DNA of 64,000 nucleotides, from the NCBI RefSeq assembly GCF_000758305.1, contig NZ_CP009458.1:2852001-2916000 (forward strand), in the 5' to 3' direction. Both the position numbers and the translations under genes were made by a program. Of this stretch, positions 16,195 through 24,763 are shown in pieces (within the stretch, counting starts at the first letter, position 1; every line of letters starts with the position of its first letter). Origin of the DNA: Cedecea neteri. Its GTDB lineage: Bacteria > Pseudomonadota > Gammaproteobacteria > Enterobacterales > Enterobacteriaceae. The notes beneath the pieces were generated by a model that did no database searches, was not told the origin of the DNA, and was given only the letters and a program-made list of their open reading frames with translations.

Positions 16195-17850
16195 ATGTCC
16201 AATAGCCTGATTAACAGCGCCATGAGTGGCCTGAGTGCTGCCCAGGCGGCATTAAGCACCGTCGGCAATAACATTTCTAACTATAACGTAAGCGGTTATA
16301 CCCGCCAGACGACGATTCTGTCCCAGTCAAAAAGCACCCTGACCGGGGGCGGCTATATTGGCAACGGCGTGTATGTTAACGGCGTGCAGCGTGAGTACGA
16401 CTCCTTTATTACTAACCAGCTGCGTGCGGCCCAAACGCAAAGCAGTGGGCTGACAACTCAGTACCAGCAGATGTCAAAAATTGACAATATTCTGTCCGGG
16501 ACGACCAACTCGCTGTCAAAAACCATGCAGGATTTCTTCTCTGGCCTGCAGACCCTGACCAGTAATGCTCAGGATCCGGCGGCTCGTCAGGCGCTGTTGG
16601 GCAAAGCTGATGGCCTGGTAAACCAGTTTAAGGTCACTGACCAGTACCTGCGCGACCAGGACAAACAGGTTAACCTTTCGATCAGCAGCAGCGTGGACCA
16701 AATCAACACCTATGCTAAGCAAATTGCGAACCTGAACGATCAGATTTCCCGCCTGAAAGGTGTGGGCGCTGGTTCAGCGCCGAATGACCTGCTTGATCAG
16801 CGCGACCAGCTGGTTAGCCAGCTAAATCAGATCGTTGGCGTAGATGTCAGCGTGCAGGATGGTGGCACTTATAACGTGTCTATCGGCAATGGTATTACTC
16901 TGGTGCAGGGCGACACGGCTAACCAACTGGCGGCCGTTAACTCTAGCGCAGATCCTTCCCGTACGACGGTGGCCTTTGTCGATCCGATCGCCGGTAAAGT
17001 GGAAATTCCAGAAAGCCAGCTGAACACCGGTTCTCTGGGCGGATTGTTCACCTTCCGTACTCAGGATTTAGACAGCGCCCGTAACCGCCTGGGCCAGATG
17101 GCACAAGCCTTTGCCACGGCAATGAACAGCCAGCACACCCAGGGCTATGATGCTAACGGTGATAAAGGAACCGATATGTTTACTATCGGTGGCCCAACCG
17201 TAGTGAGCAACAGCCGCAATACCAGCGGCACGCAGCTCACTGCCACCACCACCGACAGCAAGCAGATTCAGGCCAGCGATTACAAGGTTGAGTTTGTAGG
17301 CGGAAACTGGAAAGTGACCCGTCTGTCTGACAACGCCAATATTAATCCCGGCACGACAACGGACGCAGGCGGCAACGTGAGCCTGAACTTTGACGGGCTG
17401 AAAGTTGGCGTGAGCGGCACCCCAGCCAACAACGAAAGTTTCACCGTTAAACCGGTATCCGACGCGGTGGTGAACATGAGTCTGGCCGTGAAAGATGAGG
17501 CGAAACTGGCGCTGGCAAGCGATCCTACTTCAGGCAAGAGCGATAACCGTAACGCCCAGGCCATGCTGGATCTGCAAAACTCCAAGCAGGTCGAAGGCAA
17601 CAAATCGTTCAACGATGCGTATGCCACTCTGGTCAGCGATGTGGGTAACAAAACCGCAAGCCTGAAAGTAACCAGCACAACTCAGGGGAACGTGGTGACG
17701 CAGCTAACCAAGCAGCAGCAATCTATCTCGGGAGTTAGCCTCGATGAAGAGTATGGCAACCTGCAGCGTTACCAGCAGTACTACATGGCTAACGCCCAGG
17801 TCCTTCAGACTGCATCAACGCTGTTTGATGCGTTGCTGAACATTCGCTAA
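16195..17850 (+). CDS. flgK: Hook-filament junction protein FlgK (HAP1)
   Basis: First of the two junction proteins between hook and filament; its export needs FlgN. It has 551 residues (E. coli 547). I choose the ATG at 16195, with AAGGA 6 bases upstream, giving MSNSLINSAMSGLSAAQAAL; the in-frame ATG at 16168 adds nine residues outside the family. Conserved parts are VGNNISNYNVSGYTRQTTIL, DPAARQALLGKADGLVNQFK and the C-terminal GVSLDEEYGNLQRYQQYYMA. Residues 330-450 are the variable outer domain. Confidence 0.97.
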   Translation: MSNSLINSAMSGLSAAQAALSTVGNNISNYNVSGYTRQTTILSQSKSTLTGGGYIGNGVYVNGVQREYDSFITNQLRAAQTQSSGLTTQYQQMSKIDNILSGTTNSLSKTMQDFFSGLQTLTSNAQDPAARQALLGKADGLVNQFKVTDQYLRDQDKQVNLSISSSVDQINTYAKQIANLNDQISRLKGVGAGSAPNDLLDQRDQLVSQLNQIVGVDVSVQDGGTYNVSIGNGITLVQGDTANQLAAVNSSADPSRTTVAFVDPIAGKVEIPESQLNTGSLGGLFTFRTQDLDSARNRLGQMAQAFATAMNSQHTQGYDANGDKGTDMFTIGGPTVVSNSRNTSGTQLTATTTDSKQIQASDYKVEFVGGNWKVTRLSDNANINPGTTTDAGGNVSLNFDGLKVGVSGTPANNESFTVKPVSDAVVNMSLAVKDEAKLALASDPTSGKSDNRNAQAMLDLQNSKQVEGNKSFNDAYATLVSDVGNKTASLKVTSTTQGNVVTQLTKQQQSISGVSLDEEYGNLQRYQQYYMANAQVLQTASTLFDALLNIR

Positions 17851-17864
17851 CGGGAGCCAGAGTC

Positions 17865-18833
17865 ATGCGTATCAGTACCCAAATGCTATATGACCAGAAC
17901 ATGCGCGGCATCAGTGACGCGCAGAGTTTATGGCTGAGTTATGGCGAGCAGATGAGCACCGGTAACCGCGTTAACCGGCCATCAGACGACCCTATCGCAG
18001 CGTCTCAGGCAGTGGTGCTTTCTCAGGCCCAGTCCATGAATGACCAGTACAAACTGGCGCGTACTTTTGCGACCCAGAAGGTTTCGCTGGAAGAGAGCGT
18101 TTTGCAGCAAACGGTCTCTTCAATACAAAGCGCCCAGGAGAAAGTTGTTTATGCTGCCAGCAGCGGAACGCTGAGTGATGACGACCGTGCCTCACTGGCA
18201 ACCGATCTTGAAGGTATCCGTAACCAAATATTGAACCTGGCCAACAGCACCGACGGGAATGGCCGTTATATTTTCGCTGGTTATAAAACAGAAGCGGCGC
18301 CGTTTACCGGTGGGGCAGGTAGCATCACCTATCAGGGCGGAACGATTCCGATTACCCAGCAGGTTGACACCGCCAGGACTATGACGATTGGCCATACCGG
18401 CAATGATGTTTTCAATCGCATCTCCAGTAACGCCACGCCGGAACCCGATGGTTCACCGAGCGAGACTAACATCTTTAATATGCTGGACTCAGCTATCGCA
18501 GCCTTGAAAACGCCAACGGCCGGATTGGACGACGCAGGTAAGAAAGCTCTTGATGCGGCTGTCGCAAAAACAAACCGTGGCCTGAGCAATGCCCTGAGCA
18601 ATGTGTCCACCGTGCGCGCTGAGTTAGGTACCCAGCTCAATGAGCTGAGCAAACTGGATGACCTGGGCAGTGAGCGGGCGCTGGCGCAAACTGACCAAAT
18701 GAGCCAACTGGTGGGCGCCGACTATACGGCAACCGTCTCTAACTATGTCCAGCAGCAGGCTGCGCTCCAGGCTTCTTATAAAGTCTTCACTGATTTGCAA
18801 GGCATGTCACTGTTCCAGCTTAATAGCCGATAG
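17865..18833 (+). CDS. flgL: Hook-filament junction protein FlgL (HAP3)
   Basis: Second junction protein, contacting the filament. It has 322 residues (E. coli 317). The flagellin-like ends are MRISTQMLYDQNMRGISDAQ at the N-terminus and VSNYVQQQAALQASYKVFTD at the C-terminus, with the D0/D1 motif STGNRVNRPSDDPIAASQAV near residues 31-50. It starts 14 bases after flgK with a GGGAG SD and is followed by a strong terminator that ends the flagellar block. Confidence 0.96.
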   Translation: MRISTQMLYDQNMRGISDAQSLWLSYGEQMSTGNRVNRPSDDPIAASQAVVLSQAQSMNDQYKLARTFATQKVSLEESVLQQTVSSIQSAQEKVVYAASSGTLSDDDRASLATDLEGIRNQILNLANSTDGNGRYIFAGYKTEAAPFTGGAGSITYQGGTIPITQQVDTARTMTIGHTGNDVFNRISSNATPEPDGSPSETNIFNMLDSAIAALKTPTAGLDDAGKKALDAAVAKTNRGLSNALSNVSTVRAELGTQLNELSKLDDLGSERALAQTDQMSQLVGADYTATVSNYVQQQAALQASYKVFTDLQGMSLFQLNSR

Positions 18834-18878
18834 CCTTTAACGTTTTGGGCGCGTTATGAAACTGAACGCGCTTTATAT

Positions 18879-18912
18879 GCCCGCTTCCGCACCCCGGAGC
18901 GGGCTTTTTTTT
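18879..18912 (+). terminator. Rho-independent terminator after flgL
   Basis: GCCCGCTTCCG and CGGAGCGGGC (18879-18904) form a GC-rich stem with one bulged T, followed by eight T's. Confidence 0.92.
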
Positions 18913-18921
18913 GTATAAATT

Positions 18922-19104
18922 TCACCAGCCGCAAACTTCGTGCTCGTCTTCCGTGTCATAGGCGCGCACGGTATTGACCAGCTCTTTGACCACTTCGGCG
19001 GCGACGTCCGGGATCAGGAGCGTCATTGGCGTTTCGGTTTCATAGTCAACCGAGACGCCGTTGCTGTTGTTGGTGACGCTGACGGTATAGGTTGCTTTGC
19101 CCAT
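18922..19104 (-). CDS. yoaG: YoaG-like small protein (DUF1869)
   Basis: A 60-residue protein matching E. coli YoaG in length and sequence (MGKATYTVSVTNNSNGVSVD, ending DTEDEHEVCGW). The function is unknown. In K-12, yoaG follows yeaR in a nitrate/nitrite- and NsrR-controlled operon elsewhere on the chromosome. Here it follows two yeaR-like genes and overlaps the stop of the second. Two ATGs in a row (19107 and 19104) are possible starts; I use 19104 to match the E. coli length. Confidence 0.88.
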   Translation of the reverse strand: MGKATYTVSVTNNSNGVSVDYETETPMTLLIPDVAAEVVKELVNTVRAYDTEDEHEVCGW

Positions 19105-19460
19105 CATGAGTGCCTCTGGCTGTTGACCACTTTACCCAGGCCGGTGCCTTCCAGCTTCGCTTCAGGAGAGGCGAAGAAATCGATATTGAAATAAGTGTCA
19201 TCGGTCAGAAGCTCAATGCGGTGCCACTTCTGCGGCGGGGAAATAGCAAAGGATCCGGCCTCAATAACGATTTCCACGTCGGGAGCCGTGGCGTCGGCGT
19301 CGGGAAAACCAAAATATTTCACCGCGCCTTGCATGACGGAGAGGCGACCAAAAACGCCGGCTTTGGTGTTGTGGTGAGTAAATAAAGCGCCAGGGGCGGT
19401 CTCTTTCGTCCAGAACGGCGTGGCGCGGGTATGTAGATAGTTTTTGGGAATAGTCAGCAT
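19104..19460 (-). CDS. YeaR-like protein (DUF1971), second copy
   Basis: A 118-residue DUF1971 protein, close to E. coli YeaR (119 residues). The start MLTIPKNYLHTRATPFWTKE at 19460 matches the family; a longer in-frame start would overlap the gene upstream. The cupin-like core includes RLSVMQGAVKYFGF and SPPQKWHRIELLTDDTYFNI. It is clearly related to the neighbouring copy at 19480-19806 but diverged, for example HHNTKAGVFGRL against HLDKGTRPGVYPRL. Its TGA overlaps the yoaG start. A role in nitrosative stress is inferred from the operon and the NsrR operator only. Confidence 0.87.
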   Translation of the reverse strand: MLTIPKNYLHTRATPFWTKETAPGALFTHHNTKAGVFGRLSVMQGAVKYFGFPDADATAPDVEIVIEAGSFAISPPQKWHRIELLTDDTYFNIDFFASPEAKLEGTGLGKVVNSQRHS

Positions 19461-19479
19461 AATAAGATTCCTTCTTGCA

Positions 19480-19806
19480 TTACATTGAGCGGAGCACTTC
19501 CGGGGCGACAAAAAAGTCGATGTTGAAGACTGCATCCTCGGTGATTAGCTCGAGGTGATGCCATTTCTCAGGTGGAAATACGCCGAAGTGGCCCGCTTCA
19601 ACGATCAGTTCTGTTTCTGGCTCGGGCGTGGTGGCGTCGGCATAGCCCAGGTAGCGAACCTTGCCTTGCATGACGCTGAGGCGAGGGTAAACGCCGGGGC
19701 GAGTACCTTTATCGAGATGCCGCCGAAACAGGCCTGTGGGAGCAGAGTCTTTATCCCAGAAGGGAGAAGAGCGGGTATGAATGCAGTTTTGCGGTATAGG
19801 GAGCAT
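19480..19806 (-). CDS. yeaR: YeaR family protein (DUF1971), first copy
   Basis: A 108-residue DUF1971 protein and the first gene of a yeaR-yeaR-yoaG operon. MLPIPQNCIHTRSSPFWDKD and HLDKGTRPGVYPRLSVMQGK are nearer to E. coli YeaR than the second copy is, but the C-terminus is about 10 residues shorter, ending EVLRSM. The start at 19806 follows a GAGGAG SD. In E. coli, yeaR is induced by nitrate and nitric oxide through NarL and NsrR; the operator upstream here supports the same control. The biochemical function is unknown. Confidence 0.88.
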   Translation of the reverse strand: MLPIPQNCIHTRSSPFWDKDSAPTGLFRRHLDKGTRPGVYPRLSVMQGKVRYLGYADATTPEPETELIVEAGHFGVFPPEKWHHLELITEDAVFNIDFFVAPEVLRSM

Positions 19807-19866
19807 GTTACGTTTCTCCTCAATAAATCCTGCAAGTATTACATCATACAATTGATGGTTGTTTTT

Positions 19867-19894
19867 ATCATAAAGTGCATTTTAAATGCATCTT
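19867..19894 (-). promoter_or_regulatory. NsrR operator over the yeaR promoter
   Basis: A 23-base near-palindrome (19872-19894) is made of 11-base halves AAAGTGCATTT and AAATGCATCTT around one T. It fits the known NsrR pattern of two AAGATGCATTT halves in 11-1-11 spacing; one half is perfect and the other differs at two bases. A -10-like TATGAT (minus strand, 19872-19867) abuts it, so a bound repressor would cover the promoter. It lies about 60 bases before the yeaR ATG. Confidence 0.85.
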
Positions 19895-19937
19895 ATGGAT
19901 TGACGCTTATCTCACTTTTTAGCCCGTTCAGGGCAAT

Positions 19938-19966
19938 AAAAAAGCCGGTCAAGTGACCGGCTTTTT
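19938..19966 (-). terminator. Rho-independent terminator after rne
   Basis: A 12-bp stem (19940-19951 with 19954-19965, AAAAGCCGGTCA and TGACCGGCTTTT) followed on the minus strand by further T's. It ends rne transcription just before the yeaR promoter. Confidence 0.88.
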
Positions 19967-19981
19967 ACTTAGCGCTGGAAA

Positions 19982-22900
19982 TTACTCCACGCTTTGTGGG
20001 CGAGTGGCTGGTGCCGTGGCCTGATGGCTGGCGCTATGACCGCCGGCAGAGCCTTTCCCGCTGAAGCCAAAGTCCGGGCGAACCCAGTCGCTTTGGCGCG
20101 GTGCTTCCGGAGTATATTCCGGAGCCGGGGCACGGGTCATTGGCGCTGTTGCGTGCTTAGCGGCAATTGGCTCGGCATGAACCTCTGGTGCTACAGGCGC
20201 GGTTTCTACCGCTGGCGCTGCGTCCACAACAGGTTTTACCTCTTCAACCACTGCAACCGGCGCTTCTTCAACCGTTGGAGCTTCTGCAGCCACCGGCGCT
20301 GGTTCGCTGGCTTCTGCAACCACTTGAACAGTTTCTTCCTCTGCAGGCGTACTCTGTTCCACGATCTCTGCGACAGGCGCTTCTTCCACTACGGCAACCG
20401 GCTGCGGCTCTTCAGCCACCGATGCTTCAATCACTTCTGGATGGGCTGTTTCCACCACGGCAGCTTCAACAACGGTTTCCACCGCTTTCACCGGCTCAAT
20501 AACCTGAGTTTCTTCAACAGGGGCAACGGCTTCTACTGCTGCAGCCTCAGCCACGTTGACGTGCTGAACGTCTTCGTGAGCCTGGAAGGCCTCTTCCTGA
20601 ACAAGCTGATCCTGTGGACGAGCAACAGGGTAAGTGATGAACACTTTCCCGGATGCCAGCTCTGGAGAGGCACAGGCGGCAGCCAGTGGCATTGGAGATA
20701 CTGCCGGGTAACGCTCATCACGATAGCGACGGCGACGCTGGCCGCTGACGCGCAGGTGACGAGGGGAGCGACGTGAACGGCGCGGCATACCGGCAGTATC
20801 ACGGTTTTCACCGTTTTCATCCTGTTGCTCTGCATTCACCGGGGTTTCTACAACCGCCGGCAGTGCAATCGGTGCCTGCTCGATGCTGGTCTGTGCAACC
20901 TGAGTTTCTTCCACAGCAGCGGTATCGGCAGATTCGAAGCGAACTTTCTGGTTCAGCTGACGCGGCTTACGGCGCTGCATAACCTGAGTACGTTCTTCCT
21001 GATCGGCATCCTGCTCAACAACGTTGTCCTGCTGCAGCGCTTTGACTTCCTGCTGTGCCTGACGTTTCTCATCAGAGCGACGGCGGTTACGCTCGCGACG
21101 TGGCTGTTGCTCGTCACGGGACTTCTGCTGTTTTTCAGCATCGTCAACGGCTGTTACAGCGTTCTGGCGAACTTCGCGTGACTCCGAGTTCTGCTGCTGA
21201 CCGTTACGACGGTTACGACGATTGTCGTCACGACCTTCGCGCGGTTCGCGAGCTTCACGGGTTTCATTGTTGCGGTCATCGCGGTTATTACGATTGTCGC
21301 GATCGCGGTTGTTACGATCACCGCGTTCATTACGATCGCCACGATCGCGGCGGTTGTTCTGACGGCGGTTATTGTTACGACGATCCTGACGCTGGGCATC
21401 AGAGCCAGTTGCTTTTTCTTCCTTCACTTCTTTCACTTCAGCAGCAGCGCTGTCGCCGGCGAAGAGTTTTTTCAGTGCAGAGAAGAAGCGGCTAACCAGA
21501 CCTGGCTGTGCCGAGGTATCTGCTTTTGGCTGAGCGGCTGGTTTCGCTGCGGCAACAGCAGGTTTCTCCGCCGTGGTTTCCTGTGGCGCAGGTGGCACTT
21601 CTGGCATCACAAAGGTGGCCAGAGCAGGCTGCTCAGGGCGCTTACGCTCGGTGTACTCTTCGTCGGATGGCACCGCCATCTCTTCTTCATGCAGCTTAGG
21701 CAGCATGTAGCTCAGAGTCTGCGTTTCTTCGCCTTTACGTACGCGCAGTACGGAGTAGTGCGGGGTTTCCATCTGATCGTTTGGCACGATAATCGCGCGC
21801 ACACCGCCCTGGCGTTTTTCAATGGCGCTTACCGCATCACGTTTTTCGTTCAGCAGGTAAGAGGCAATCGGCACTGGGACGATGGCGTGAACTTCTTTGG
21901 TGTTCTCCTTCAGCGCTTCTTCTTCAATCAGGCGCAGAATGGAGAGCGACAGGGATTCGTTATCACGAATGGTGCCGGTGCCGCTGCAGCGAGGGCAGAC
22001 GTGGTGACTGGACTCGCCAAGGGACGGGCTCAGACGCTGGCGTGACATTTCCAGCAGGCCAAAACGTGAGATATGGCTGATCTGGATACGTGCCCTGTCC
22101 TGGCGAACGGCTTCACGCAGGCGGTTTTCAACCGCGCGCTGGTGGCGAACCGGCGTCATGTCGATGAAGTCGATAACGATCAGGCCGCCAAGGTCACGCA
22201 GGCGCAGCTGACGGGCAATTTCATCGGCCGCTTCAAGGTTAGTGTTGAAAGCGGTTTCTTCGATATCGCCGCCGCGGGTTGCACGCGCGGAGTTGATGTC
22301 GATGGCGGTCAGAGCTTCGGTGGTATCGATAACGATAGAGCCACCGGACGGCAGACGGACTTCACGCTGGAAGGCGGACTCAATCTGCGACTCAATCTGG
22401 TAGTGGCTGAACAGCGGAATTTCACCGGTGTAGAGCTTAATTTTGCTGCTGAAATCCGGTCGGCCCAGGGCGGCAATGTGCTGGCGAGCCAGCTCAAGTA
22501 CTTTCGGGTTATCGATCAGGATTTCGCCGATGTCCTGGCGCAGGTAATCGCGGAAGGCGCGGACGATAACGTTGCTCTCCTGGTGAATCAGGAAAGGAGC
22601 AGGGCGGTTCTCAGCGGCCTTCTGAATGGCTTCCCAGTGCTTAAGACGGAAGCTCAGATCCCACTGCAGCGCTTCGGCAGACTTGCCCACGCCTGCGGTA
22701 CGTACGATAAGACCCATACCGTCTGGCAGTTCAAGGGAAGAAAGCGCTTCTTTTAATTCAGTACGGTCATCACCTTCGATACGACGAGAAATGCCACCGG
22801 CGCGAGGGTTGTTTGGCATCAGCACCAGATAGCTGCCCGCAAGGCTGATAAAGGTGGTTAAGGCCGCGCCTTTGTTGCCACGCTCTTCTTTATCAATCTG

Positions 22901-23206
22901 GACGATCACTTCCTGGCCTTCGCGCAGAACGTCTTTGATGTTCGGGCGACCGTGGGAAGAGTAGTTCGAAGGGAAGTATTCGCGAGCGATTTCTTTCAGA
23001 GGAAGGAAACCGTGTCTTTCTGCGCCATAATCAACAAACGCCGCTTCCAGACTTGGTTCAATACGGGTGATTTTGCCTTTATAGATGTTTGCTTTTTTCT
23101 GTTCGTGTCCTGGGCTTTCAATATCCAGATCGTACAGACGTTGCCCATCTACAAGGGCGACACGCAACTCTTCTTGCTGAGTTGCGTTAATTAACATTCT
23201 TTTCAT
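19982..23206 (-). CDS. rne: Ribonuclease E
   Basis: Essential endoribonuclease that starts mRNA decay, matures rRNA and tRNA, and scaffolds the RNA degradosome at the inner membrane. It has 1074 residues (E. coli 1061). The catalytic half (1 to about 529) shows an S1 domain, a 5'-sensor/RNase H region, the metal-binding aspartates Asp303 (AIDINS) and Asp346 (IDFIDM), and the zinc-link CPRCSGTG (Cys404, Cys407). The C-terminal half is disordered, with the membrane-targeting helix LVSRFFSALKKLFAG, an Arg/Asp/Asn-rich segment that looks longer than in E. coli, the PRRSRRSPRHLRVSGQRRRR helicase/RNA-binding region, and a C-terminal enolase/PNPase-binding part. It lies divergent from rluC. Confidence 0.97.
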   Translation of the reverse strand: MKRMLINATQQEELRVALVDGQRLYDLDIESPGHEQKKANIYKGKITRIEPSLEAAFVDYGAERHGFLPLKEIAREYFPSNYSSHGRPNIKDVLREGQEVIVQIDKEERGNKGAALTTFISLAGSYLVLMPNNPRAGGISRRIEGDDRTELKEALSSLELPDGMGLIVRTAGVGKSAEALQWDLSFRLKHWEAIQKAAENRPAPFLIHQESNVIVRAFRDYLRQDIGEILIDNPKVLELARQHIAALGRPDFSSKIKLYTGEIPLFSHYQIESQIESAFQREVRLPSGGSIVIDTTEALTAIDINSARATRGGDIEETAFNTNLEAADEIARQLRLRDLGGLIVIDFIDMTPVRHQRAVENRLREAVRQDRARIQISHISRFGLLEMSRQRLSPSLGESSHHVCPRCSGTGTIRDNESLSLSILRLIEEEALKENTKEVHAIVPVPIASYLLNEKRDAVSAIEKRQGGVRAIIVPNDQMETPHYSVLRVRKGEETQTLSYMLPKLHEEEMAVPSDEEYTERKRPEQPALATFVMPEVPPAPQETTAEKPAVAAAKPAAQPKADTSAQPGLVSRFFSALKKLFAGDSAAAEVKEVKEEKATGSDAQRQDRRNNNRRQNNRRDRGDRNERGDRNNRDRDNRNNRDDRNNETREAREPREGRDDNRRNRRNGQQQNSESREVRQNAVTAVDDAEKQQKSRDEQQPRRERNRRRSDEKRQAQQEVKALQQDNVVEQDADQEERTQVMQRRKPRQLNQKVRFESADTAAVEETQVAQTSIEQAPIALPAVVETPVNAEQQDENGENRDTAGMPRRSRRSPRHLRVSGQRRRRYRDERYPAVSPMPLAAACASPELASGKVFITYPVARPQDQLVQEEAFQAHEDVQHVNVAEAAAVEAVAPVEETQVIEPVKAVETVVEAAVVETAHPEVIEASVAEEPQPVAVVEEAPVAEIVEQSTPAEEETVQVVAEASEPAPVAAEAPTVEEAPVAVVEEVKPVVDAAPAVETAPVAPEVHAEPIAAKHATAPMTRAPAPEYTPEAPRQSDWVRPDFGFSGKGSAGGHSASHQATAPATRPQSVE

Positions 23207-23567
23207 CGTAACTTACTCATTATTCTTACATTGGCGACAGAGCTGCGGGCATGGTGACGCTAACCGGGAGTGAACCGATGGCCTCGTGACTAAACGCGTG
23301 TCGCCAACCTCACGGTTGTCGTTTGCTGAGAGGCGCAAAGTGTCGGTTGCCTGTATTTCATACGGAAATACAGCGCAATTATCGTGGGAATAACCTTAGA
23401 ATATTTCTTAAGAGTTGATTCCATATTACCGGTCAGGCTGCAACCCGCAGCCCGCTAACTGCCTGAAAGTACAATACGTCTTACGCCATTGCTGCGTGGA
23501 TGGACGTTCAGGCAAAATGGGTATTCCGCAAACTTTCTTGTTCTAACAAGATTCAACACGGAAAACC
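23207..23567 (-). promoter_or_regulatory. Long rne leader with hairpins (autoregulation region)
   Basis: The 569-base gap between rne and rluC (23207-23775) has no credible gene. In E. coli, rne carries a 361-base leader through which RNase E controls its own mRNA; I place the matching stretch here by distance. Visible hairpins are a 9-bp stem with a 5-base loop (23351-23373), a GGCTGC/GCAGCC stem (23436-23452) and a CTTGTT/AACAAG palindrome (23537-23550). A -10-like TATAAC on the minus strand lies near 23596-23591. The leader end and the hairpin roles are inferred. Confidence 0.6.
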
Positions 23568-23775
23568 GCAACATTATTCCACTGCTAACCTTGTTATAGC
23601 AAGATGACTTTTGCTATTAACGTCCCGTTTCTTACAGTTTTTTAACCGCTATTTTAACCTTGCCACAAACGGCATGAAAAAAGGCGGTCTGGACGGTTTA
23701 AAACAGAACAGATTGTCAGTTAAGCACATAAAAATGAGTGGCGCTATGCGCCAGGGCTATTTAGAATCGCCGACC

Positions 23776-24729
23776 ATGAAAACAGAGACTCCATCAGTAA
23801 AAATCGTTGCAATTTCGGCCGATGAGGCCGGGCAGCGTATCGACAACTTTTTGCTCGCCCGTCTAAAAGGCGTGCCAAAAAGCATGATTTATCGCATCGT
23901 CCGCAAGGGCGAGGTGCGGGTGAACAAAAAACGCATCAAGCCAGAATACAAACTGGAAGCGGGCGATGAAGTACGCATTCCGCCGGTGCGCGTTGCCGAG
24001 CGTGAGGAAGAGGCCGTTTCTCCGCATTTGCAAAAAGTTGCTGCGCTTACCGATGTCATTCTTTATGAAGATGACCATATTCTGGTACTCAATAAGCCTT
24101 CCGGGACTGCGGTTCACGGTGGCAGCGGCCTGAGCTTCGGGGTGATTGAAGGTCTGCGCGCTCTGCGTCCGGAAGCCCGTTTCCTTGAGCTTGTGCATCG
24201 CCTTGACCGCGATACTTCCGGCGTTTTGCTGGTCGCTAAAAAACGCTCTGCGCTGCGCTCCCTTCATGAGCAGCTGCGTGATAAAGGCATGCAGAAGGAT
24301 TACCTTGCGCTGGTGCGCGGGCAATGGCAGTCGCACGTAAAAGTCGTGCAGGCGCCGCTGCTGAAAAATATTCTGCAGAGCGGCGAGCGCATCGTAAGAG
24401 TGAATAGCGAAGGTAAGCCTTCCGAGACTCGCTTCAAGGTTGAAGAACGCTACGAGTTCGCTACGCTGGTTCGCTGCAGCCCTGTCACCGGGCGCACGCA
24501 CCAAATTCGTGTGCATACTCTGCACGCAGGTCACCCGATTGCCTTTGACGATCGTTATGGCGACCGTGAGTTTGATAAGCAGCTTGCGGGTACCGGGCTG
24601 AATCGTCTGTTCCTGCACGCTGCTGCGCTGAAGTTTACCCATCCGAACACCGGGGAAGTGATTCGCATCGAAGCGCCGCTGGACGAACAGTTAAAGCGCT
24701 GCTTACAGGTTTTACGCAACGCCAAATAA
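23776..24729 (+). CDS. rluC: 23S rRNA pseudouridine synthase RluC
   Basis: Converts U955, U2504 and U2580 of 23S rRNA (E. coli numbering) to pseudouridine. It has 317 residues (E. coli 319). I choose the ATG at 23776, giving MKTETPSVKIVAISADEAGQ as in E. coli; the frame stays open upstream but that part lies in the rne promoter/leader. An S4 domain (about 20-85) precedes the RluA-type catalytic domain with HRLDRDTSGVLLVAKK, which holds the catalytic Asp near residue 144. A two-residue gap occurs in the REFDKQLAGTGLN region compared with E. coli. Confidence 0.95.
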   Translation: MKTETPSVKIVAISADEAGQRIDNFLLARLKGVPKSMIYRIVRKGEVRVNKKRIKPEYKLEAGDEVRIPPVRVAEREEEAVSPHLQKVAALTDVILYEDDHILVLNKPSGTAVHGGSGLSFGVIEGLRALRPEARFLELVHRLDRDTSGVLLVAKKRSALRSLHEQLRDKGMQKDYLALVRGQWQSHVKVVQAPLLKNILQSGERIVRVNSEGKPSETRFKVEERYEFATLVRCSPVTGRTHQIRVHTLHAGHPIAFDDRYGDREFDKQLAGTGLNRLFLHAAALKFTHPNTGEVIRIEAPLDEQLKRCLQVLRNAK

Positions 24730-24731
24730 AG

Positions 24732-24763
24732 AAAAATGCTCCGCGTTGACGGAGCATTTTTTA
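24732..24763. terminator. Two-way terminator between rluC and yceF
   Basis: An 11-bp stem (24733-24743 with 24750-24760, AAAATGCTCCG and CGGAGCATTTT) with a 6-base loop and T's on both outer sides, placed between the two convergent genes. Confidence 0.9.

Noticed and set aside
19994..20776. Open frame of 260 codons opposite the 3' part of rne
   Set aside because: It mirrors the repetitive, disordered RNase E tail; the Phe/Arg/Cys-rich product is not protein-like.
21154..21399. Repeated GATCGCGG/TTATTACG units as a possible CRISPR array
   Set aside because: The units are short, irregular and in frame within rne; there are no spacers of constant length.
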